Below the pieces are notes generated by a model, which was given only the letters and a program-made list of their open reading frames with translations, was not told the DNA's origin and made no database searches. Position numbers and translations under genes: made by a program. Source: Sedimenticola sp. (lineage in GTDB: Bacteria > Pseudomonadota > Gammaproteobacteria > Chromatiales > Chromatiaceae). Taken from it: a DNA stretch of 6,099 nucleotides. Positions 1 to 4,112 of this stretch are shown here, piece after piece. The DNA lies in assembly GCA_030590525.1 (NCBI GenBank), contig JAUUYI010000146.1:1-6099 (forward strand), read 5' to 3'. How positions within the stretch are numbered: position 1 is the stretch's first letter; each line of letters starts with the position of its first letter.

Positions 1-750
1 AACGGGCCAGCTACTGTTCGCACCCCATCTCAGGACCTGTTGGCCAGCGGGGGCAGGGGGCCTGTCATGATCGATCTGCGGGGTGGTGTATTCACTATGG
101 GGAGCCAAAGATATCAACTACCACAGGAGGAACGAGTGGCGCACCAGGTCGAGGTTGGGGATTTCACCATTGGCAAGTATGAGGTGACTTTCGATGAGTA
201 CCAACGGTTTGCCAGGGCCAGCGGACATCCAACTCCGGATGATCAGGATTGGGGAAGGGGGCACCTGCCGGTGATAAACGTCACCTGGCAGGATGCGGAT
301 GCCTATACCCGCTGGTTATCGAGGGAGACCGGCCGATACTACCGCTTGCCGACGGAGGCGGAGTGGGAATATGCGGCCGCTGGAGGTACCAATAGCTACT
401 ACTGGTGGGGGCACCTGTTGGGTGAGAATAATGCCAACTGCTTCAACTGCGGCAGTCGCTGGGACAAAAATTCCCCAGCCCCGGTAGGCAGCTTCAAAGC
501 CAACCCCTATGAACTGCACGATATGGTGGGTAACGTGATGGAGTGGGTCCAGGACTGTTACCACACGGACTACCAGGGTGCGCCGGGAGATGGCAGTGCA
601 TGGCTGGAAACGGGGTGCAGAGAGAGGGTAGTCCGGGGTGGCGGCTTCAATAAACCGGGTGATACCTTGCGCACCACCAAGCGTTCCGGGCAACAGGGCA
701 ATACCAGACTCCCGGTGCTTGGCTTCCGGGTGGTGCGGGACGTCAGATAA
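1..750 (+). CDS. FGE-sulfatase (SUMF1-like) domain protein, 5'-truncated by window edge
   Basis: The frame is open from base 1 with no stop, so this is the C-terminal 249 residues of a longer protein. A TTG at 40 could be read as a start, but it has no ribosome site and the true start is probably outside the window. Visible family marks, in order: the opening strand with GGVFTMGS, then IGKYEVTFDEYQRFA, the PVINVTWQDADAYTRWLS stretch, RLPTEAEWEYAAAGG, the NCFNCG pair, DMVGNVMEWVQD, RVVRGGGF, and the terminal LGFRVVRD. These define the formylglycine-generating-enzyme-like fold. In true FGE a catalytic cysteine pair lies just before the last strand; here that stretch reads RTTKRSGQQGNTR, with no cysteine. 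Formylglycine synthesis is therefore unlikely. Many bacterial relatives serve as C-terminal ligand-binding or structural domains of kinases and secreted proteins, and which applies here is unknown. The sugar-kinase gene starts 7 bases downstream, suggesting one transcript. Confidence 0.88.
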   Translation, partial: NGPATVRTPSQDLLASGGRGPVMIDLRGGVFTMGSQRYQLPQEERVAHQVEVGDFTIGKYEVTFDEYQRFARASGHPTPDDQDWGRGHLPVINVTWQDADAYTRWLSRETGRYYRLPTEAEWEYAAAGGTNSYYWWGHLLGENNANCFNCGSRWDKNSPAPVGSFKANPYELHDMVGNVMEWVQDCYHTDYQGAPGDGSAWLETGCRERVVRGGGFNKPGDTLRTTKRSGQQGNTRLPVLGFRVVRDVR

Positions 751-757
751 CGATGCC

Positions 758-1609
758 ATGCGTATCCTGGCGGTGGGCGTGGCCACCATCGATATCGTCA
801 ACACGGTCGATCGGTATCCAGTGGAGGATGAGGAGGTAAGGGCGCTGGATCAGCGCGTCAGCCTGGGCGGCAATGCCACCAATACCCTGGTGGTGCTGAG
901 CCGACTGGGTCATCACTGCAGCTGGGCTGGCGCCATAGCCGATGATTCAGGCAGCCGGCAGATTCTGGCGCAGTTTCTGCAGCATGGGGTGGAGACCCGG
1001 TATCACACCCGGCACGCAGACACCGCTACCCCCACCTCCTATATTACTCTGAGCCGGCAGGGCGGCAGCCGCACCATCGTTCACTATCGGCACCTGCCGG
1101 AATTCGGCTGGCAGGATTTTTCACGGATAGAGATAGATCTGTTCGATTGGGTCCATTTCGAGGGGCGTAACATAGCTGATTTGGAAAAGATGATGGTGGC
1201 GCTGAAGGCGCGGCCGGAGATCGTCTGCTCCCTGGAGGTAGAGAAAGCCAGGGAGGGGATCGAGGCACTGTTTCCATTGGCGCGGCTATTGCTGTTTTCA
1301 CGCGCTTATGCCCGTCACCGGGGTTTTTTCGATGCGGCGTCGTTGCTGGGATCTATCCGCCGTCAGGCCCCCGCGGGGGCTACGCTGGTCTGTGCCTGGG
1401 GTGATCAGGGCGCCTGGGGTATGGATGGGCAGGGCGAACTGTTTCACGCCCCTGCCTTTCCACCGCAGCGGGTGGTGGACACGGTGGGTGCGGGTGATGT
1501 ATTCAATGCCGGAGTGATCGATGGCCTGGCAGCGGGTGGTGTGCTGCCCGAAGTGCTGACCCAGGCGTGTCGTTTGGCCGGGGAGAAGTGTGGCCGCTAT
1601 GGTGTGTGA
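758..1609 (+). CDS. PfkB-family sugar kinase, ketohexokinase-like
   Basis: A 283-residue cytosolic ribokinase/PfkB-fold kinase, close to the roughly 298 residues of human ketohexokinase (ATP + fructose to fructose 1-phosphate). The resemblance to the animal enzyme is unusually direct: VDRYPVEDEEVR, GGNATN, WVHFEGRN, SLEVEKARE, LVCAWGDQGA, AFPPQRVVDTVGAGD and AGEKCG all have near-identical counterparts there in the same order. The residues matching human D15, N42 and N45 (fructose contacts) are D12, N39 and N42. The catalytic base is D247 in the GAGD motif (PfkB signature 2). I chose the ATG at 758 because the conserved first strand (RILAVGVATIDIV) begins immediately after it. An in-frame ATG at 638 lies inside the preceding gene and would add 40 residues unlike the family. 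No strong ribosome site is seen, so coupling to the upstream gene is likely. Ketose kinase is well supported; the exact sugar is inferred. Confidence 0.92.
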   Translation: MRILAVGVATIDIVNTVDRYPVEDEEVRALDQRVSLGGNATNTLVVLSRLGHHCSWAGAIADDSGSRQILAQFLQHGVETRYHTRHADTATPTSYITLSRQGGSRTIVHYRHLPEFGWQDFSRIEIDLFDWVHFEGRNIADLEKMMVALKARPEIVCSLEVEKAREGIEALFPLARLLLFSRAYARHRGFFDAASLLGSIRRQAPAGATLVCAWGDQGAWGMDGQGELFHAPAFPPQRVVDTVGAGDVFNAGVIDGLAAGGVLPEVLTQACRLAGEKCGRYGV

Positions 1610-1628
1610 CGGGATTCAGAACGGCTGA

Positions 1629-1916
1629 TCATTTATCCAGGTCGTCGAGGGGATTGCTGTGGTTGTCGCCGGCGGGTTGATCGAGATCCACACCGTAATC
1701 TTCGCTGGGAAGGTCCAGTGAGCCGGACCAGTCCTCGGGTGGTTCTGCCGGCCGCAGGGTCAGTTCGGACCAGGATTCAAAGTCATACTCTCCCACTGTG
1801 CCATCGAAATACTGGACCTCGATAGTTTTGTCATCCAGATCCCAGGCCACGACCTTGAGGGTTTCGCCTTCCTGATTCTGATACCAGCTGCCAACCTTTG
1901 GGATGGGGGTACTCAT
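1629..1916 (-). CDS. DUF6763-like small acidic protein
   Basis: A 95-residue, strongly acidic soluble protein with no signal peptide or membrane segment. The N-terminal half (PKVGSWYQNQEGETLKVVAWD, then DKTIEVQYFDGTVGEYDFESWSEL) looks like a small beta-rich barrel. It is followed by the conserved PPEDWSGSLD segment and a low-complexity acidic tail ending LDDLDK. I recognise the pattern as the DUF6763 type found in gammaproteobacteria; the family name is from memory and its function is unknown. The ATG is preceded by a good ribosome site, AGGGAG at 1929-1924, spaced 7 bases, so the start is secure. It is divergent from the CbiM-like gene and convergent with the sugar kinase, whose stop lies only 19 bases away. 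A TATAAT box at 1976-1971 could be its promoter. Confidence 0.85.
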   Translation of the reverse strand: MSTPIPKVGSWYQNQEGETLKVVAWDLDDKTIEVQYFDGTVGEYDFESWSELTLRPAEPPEDWSGSLDLPSEDYGVDLDQPAGDNHSNPLDDLDK

Positions 1917-1970
1917 GCTATTTCTCCCTGTGAAATTGGTGGAAAAACCCGGGCTTCGATCATAAAGATT

Positions 1971-1976
1971 ATTATA
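1971..1976 (-). promoter_or_regulatory. candidate -10 box for the DUF6763-like gene
   Basis: On the - strand this reads TATAAT, a perfect sigma-70 -10 hexamer, about 55 bases upstream of the ATG at 1916. No good -35 hexamer is present at 16-18 bases spacing, so it may be activator-dependent or a chance match in an AT-rich patch. It overlaps the left arm of the inner inverted repeat by one base. Confidence 0.4.
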
Positions 1977-2001
1977 ACCCCTTTCAGGCCCGGCTCTGGG
2001 G

Positions 2002-2007
2002 TAGAAT
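2002..2007 (+). promoter_or_regulatory. candidate -10 box for the CbiM-like/djlA operon
   Basis: TAGAAT (one mismatch to TATAAT) sits 55-70 bases upstream of the possible starts of the CbiM-like gene. No matching -35 is evident: the nearest candidate, TTTCAG at 1982-1987, is only 14 bases away. The box overlaps the perfect palindrome AGAATATTCT (2003-2012) and lies inside the loop between the inner inverted-repeat arms, so a protein bound to either would affect it. Confidence 0.4.
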
Positions 2008-2012
2008 ATTCT
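2003..2012. promoter_or_regulatory. perfect 10-bp palindrome overlapping the + strand -10 box
   Basis: AGAATATTCT is its own reverse complement and shares AGAAT with the candidate -10 hexamer. A 10-bp palindrome fits a small dimeric regulator, but AT-rich palindromes of this size also arise by chance. I cannot assign a regulator. Confidence 0.35.
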
Positions 2013-2062
2013 GCGAAAGGGGTTTATCTGGTTGGCTGGGGGTAGCCCGGGTTAATGAGGGT

Positions 2063-2737
2063 GTGTCGGCTGTGGAAGTGGCAGGGAGTCTTTTTTCTGA
2101 GTCCACTCACTGGTGGTTCGGTGGGTTATATCTGCTGATGCTGGTGTTGAGCGTGCGTATGGCACCGTGGCGGCGGTTGCTGAACAGTGAGCAGCTGAAC
2201 GTGTTTCTCGGCGCCTGTGTGGCGCTGATCCTGCTGTGGCACGTACGGGCCCAGATCGACCCGGCGTGGGCCTACCATCTGCTGGGTGTGACTGCTCTGA
2301 CCCTGATGTTTGGCTGGTCCCTGGCGGTGCTCGGCACCACTATCGTATTGATGGCCGTCACTTTCAATGTGACACATGGCTGGGATGGTTTTTTCATCAA
2401 CGCCCTTATCCTGGGGGTACTCCCGGCTACTCTGACCCAATTCAGCCTGGTGCTCGCGCGCAGCTACCTGCCGAAGAACTTTTTTGTCTATGTGCTGGTC
2501 AATGGTTTTCTGACGGCCGGTCTCGTGGGTCTGTTCGGCGGTTATCTGGCCAGTTGGCTGCTGGTGTTGAGTGGTACCTTCAGTATGTTTGAACTGGAGC
2601 AGAACATCATCCCTTTCTTTCCGCTGATGTTTCTGCCGGAGGCGATATTGAATGGTTGGATAATGACCATACTGGTGGTCTATCGGCCGGCCTGGGTCGG
2701 CAGCTTCAGTGATGTTCAGTACATCAATGGCAAATAG
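2063..2737 (+). CDS. CbiM-like (ECF transporter) multi-pass membrane protein
   Basis: About 224 residues with roughly six hydrophobic spans, near residues 17-34, 45-61, 72-103, 110-132, 139-170 and 184-207. The central HLLGVTALTLMFGW stretch, the INALILGVLP segment and the late LPEAILNGWIM segment match the CbiM/NikM family, the substrate-binding component of cobalt and nickel ECF importers. Family members bind metal through a Met-His-Ile N-terminus. Here the N-terminus is EVAGSLFSESTHWW, so the canonical metal ligands are not evident. No CbiN, CbiQ or CbiO gene is in the window, so a lone, divergent member is likely and its substrate unknown. The start is uncertain. GTG at 2063 lies only 2 bases after GAGG (2057-2060); GTG at 2072 or 2078 gives better spacing and loses only 3-5 residues. 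The djlA gene follows after 12 bases. Confidence 0.8.
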   Translation: MSAVEVAGSLFSESTHWWFGGLYLLMLVLSVRMAPWRRLLNSEQLNVFLGACVALILLWHVRAQIDPAWAYHLLGVTALTLMFGWSLAVLGTTIVLMAVTFNVTHGWDGFFINALILGVLPATLTQFSLVLARSYLPKNFFVYVLVNGFLTAGLVGLFGGYLASWLLVLSGTFSMFELEQNIIPFFPLMFLPEAILNGWIMTILVVYRPAWVGSFSDVQYINGK

Positions 2738-2749
2738 AGGACAATTATC

Positions 2750-3565
2750 TTGAGTTGGTGGGGGAAACTGGCAGGAGGGGCGTTTGGGTTTATGCTCGGG
2801 GGGCCGCTGGGTGCCTTGCTGGGCGCGGTGCTCGGGCACAATCTGGATAGGGGGCTGGCCGGCTTCAAGGCAGAAGAAGAGATGGCCCCCGGGGAACGGG
2901 AGCGGGTTCAGACGGCCTTTTTCACCGCGACCTTTTCCGTCATGGGACATGTGGCCAAGGCGGATGGCCGGATCTCGCCCGATGAGATCGCACTGGCCAG
3001 GGCGGTCATGGACAGAATGGACCTGGAGCAGGAGATGCGCGAGACCGCGATTCGCCTGTTCAATCAGGGAAAGGCCCCGGATTTCCCACTGGATGAGGTG
3101 CTGGAGCAGTTCAGGAAGGAGTGTCGGCGCCGTACCACCCTGGTACAGATGTTCATGGAGATCCAGCTGCAGGCCGCCTATGCGGATGGGCAGCTGGATA
3201 AGGCAGAGGAGCGCCTGCTGTTACATATCTGCGGCCAGATCGGGGTCCCTGAATTTCTGTTCCGCCAGCTGGAGCGGATGATCCAGGCAGAACGGAGTTT
3301 CAGGGGCCAGGGTGGTGCTGGCAGGGGACGCGCCGCAGCGGGCCCGTCGCGCCCGGCCCTGGGGGATGCCTATGCCATTCTGAATATATCGGAGAAGGCC
3401 ACTGATGCGGAAGTGAAGAAGGCATACCGGCGTCTGACGAGCCAGCATCACCCGGACAAACTGGTGGCCAAAGGGTTGCCAGAGGAGATGATGAAGATGG
3501 CGGCCGAGAAGACCCACGAGATCCGTCAGGCCTATGAGCAGATACGTGAGGCGCGGGGGTTTTAG
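2750..3565 (+). CDS. djlA: DjlA membrane-anchored DnaJ-like co-chaperone
   Basis: 271 residues, the same length as E. coli DjlA. In order: a glycine-rich N-terminal transmembrane segment (about residues 7-29, starting SWWGKLAGG and ending LLGAVLGHNLDRG, with the GxxxG-like spacing typical of DjlA); a TerB-like helical domain (about 50-170, containing HVAKADGRISPDEI and AAYADGQLDKAEER, the paired acidic DG motifs); a basic, Gly/Ala-rich linker (about 184-200); and a C-terminal J-domain (about 203-271) with DAYAILNI, the KKAYRRL helix and the HPD tripeptide at 234-236. HPD stimulates the DnaK ATPase. The protein should sit in the inner membrane with the J-domain in the cytoplasm. The start is TTG, supported by GAGG at 2737-2740 spaced 9 bases and by homology from residue 1. 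It lies 12 bases after the CbiM-like gene, so it is probably in one operon with it. Confidence 0.95.
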   Translation: MSWWGKLAGGAFGFMLGGPLGALLGAVLGHNLDRGLAGFKAEEEMAPGERERVQTAFFTATFSVMGHVAKADGRISPDEIALARAVMDRMDLEQEMRETAIRLFNQGKAPDFPLDEVLEQFRKECRRRTTLVQMFMEIQLQAAYADGQLDKAEERLLLHICGQIGVPEFLFRQLERMIQAERSFRGQGGAGRGRAAAGPSRPALGDAYAILNISEKATDAEVKKAYRRLTSQHHPDKLVAKGLPEEMMKMAAEKTHEIRQAYEQIREARGF

Positions 3566-3574
3566 GGCGGCGGA

Positions 3575-3782
3575 TCAAGTCACCTCTCGATCGCGTACCT
3601 CAAGCAGGTAGAGAATGTCATCCAGCCCCAGGGTCGAGATGGCGTGGCGGGCGTTGCGGCGCACCACCGGCCTGGCCGATATCCAGGATATTCACACCGT
3701 GCTCAGAGAGTACGTTCGCCAGGGCAGTCGTCAGACCAGGGTGATCGCGGCCGGTGACGTTGACGAGAATGATCTCCCGCAT
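3575..3782 (-). pseudogene. serB: serB remnant: phosphoserine phosphatase with internal deletion and frameshift
   Basis: Read on the - strand, ATG at 3782 begins the ACT domain typical of SerB: MREIILVNVTGRDHPGL, then LSEHGVNILDIGQA, 38 residues in all (to 3669). The same frame then loses similarity and stops at 3620-3618. In the +1 frame, from about 3670 to the TGA at 3577-3575, the sequence gives PVVRRNARHA followed by ISTLGLDDILYLLEVRD and four more residues. This matches the C-terminal end of SerB (E. coli AKPKVNEKAEVTIRHADLMG). Everything between is absent, including the HAD nucleophile motif (DxDxT) and the remaining catalytic motifs: roughly 250-340 codons, judged from family lengths of about 320-405. 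The product cannot be a phosphatase. The start codon lies 3 bases after ycgL's stop with GGTGAG upstream, so it was once a normal operon member. Its end is 9 bases from the convergent djlA stop. Confidence 0.85.
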
Positions 3783-3785
3783 CGC

Positions 3786-4112
3786 TCACTCACCGTAGTG
3801 GAGCTGAGGCTCGAGCTTCGGCGGCAGTTGCAGGTGGAACCCCTGCTCCAGCAGATTCGCCATCACCCGGGTCACATCTGCCCGTGCCAGGGCGCGCCCC
3901 GGGTGCAACTCCAGTGTCATTACCCGTTGGGGCCGGCCAAACTGCTCCAGCAGCCCTTCGGGTAGGTCATCGAATGCGTCCTGCTTCGCCAGGTAGAGAT
4001 ACATCTCATCTTTCCGGCTGCTGCGGTAGATCCAGCAGGTGATGGTCTCTCCTGCCGGGTGGTGTTCTGGATTCACGGCAGGATGCCGCGAAAGGCCCTG
4101 GTTACGGCTCAT
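3786..4112 (-). CDS. ycgL: YcgL-family protein
   Basis: A small cytosolic protein of the YcgL family, function not established. The conserved core starts at TCWIYRSSRKDEMYLYL, continues through FDDLPEGLLEQFGRPQRVM, LARADVTRVMANLLEQGFHLQLPP, and ends soon after. The longest reading (ATG 4112, 108 residues) overlaps the glgP stop by 11 bases, which suits translational coupling, but its first 23 residues lie before the conserved core and no ribosome site precedes the ATG. In-frame alternatives are GTG at 4076-4074 (residue 13) and a position right at the core. There, an excellent ribosome site (AGGAGA, 4053-4048) precedes ATC (4043-4041), not a normal start codon. The family call is firm and the start is unresolved. 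It lies between glgP and the serB remnant, evidently in one transcript. Confidence 0.88.
   Translation of the reverse strand: MSRNQGLSRHPAVNPEHHPAGETITCWIYRSSRKDEMYLYLAKQDAFDDLPEGLLEQFGRPQRVMTLELHPGRALARADVTRVMANLLEQGFHLQLPPKLEPQLHYGE

Larger units (their letters stand above)
1976..2024. repeat. inner inverted repeat (10 bp arms), nested in the outer one
   Basis: AACCCCTTTC at 1976-1985 is the exact reverse complement of GAAAGGGGTT at 2015-2024. The flanks (ATAA on the left, TTTAT on the right) extend the symmetry with a one-base bulge. The arms are 29 bases apart and enclose the candidate + strand -10 box and the palindrome at 2003-2012. Arm centres are 39 bp apart. It could be a paired operator for a dimeric or tetrameric regulator, or a stem in a transcript crossing the region. 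Confidence 0.7.
1946..2053. repeat. outer inverted repeat (10 bp arms) of divergent intergenic region
   Basis: AACCCGGGCT at 1946-1955 is the exact reverse complement of AGCCCGGGTT at 2044-2053. The arms are 88 bases apart, and each contains the CCCGGG hexamer, itself palindromic. The left arm lies in the presumed leader of the DUF6763-like gene and the right arm just upstream of the CbiM-like start. The repeat centre (about 1999.5) coincides with that of a second, inner repeat. Confidence 0.75.

Noticed and set aside
40..42. TTG as the start of the FGE-like gene
   Set aside because: The frame is open to the window edge and no ribosome site precedes the TTG, so the gene is more likely cut by the window.
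638..757. Upstream ATG giving the sugar kinase a 40-residue extension
   Set aside because: It would overlap the preceding gene by over 110 bases and the added residues are out-of-frame readings of the FGE-like domain. The kinase fold starts right after ATG 758.
316..804. 162-codon open frame on the - strand
   Set aside because: It is antisense to the FGE-like domain gene, with low-complexity content and no family resemblance.
1610..1628. Terminator between the convergent sugar kinase and DUF6763-like gene
   Set aside because: The 19 bases hold no GC-rich stem followed by a T-run on either strand.
2126..2950. Long 274-codon open frame on the - strand opposite the CbiM-like gene and djlA start
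   Set aside because: Its translation is rich in Gln, Pro and His with no recognisable motif, as expected for the antisense of hydrophobic coding sequence. The + strand genes have clear family matches.
3566..3574. Terminator between djlA and the convergent serB remnant
   Set aside because: Only 9 bases separate the stops and no hairpin with a T-run was seen around them.
3618..3782. Intact 54-residue ACT-only small protein as a functional gene
   Set aside because: Residues after position 38 lose all ACT similarity because of the frame change, leaving less than half of the domain, and the matching SerB C-terminus in the other frame shows it is a deletion remnant.
3615..3965. 116-codon open frame on the + strand
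   Set aside because: It lies antisense to ycgL and the serB remnant, both recognised by homology, and has no ribosome site or motif of its own.
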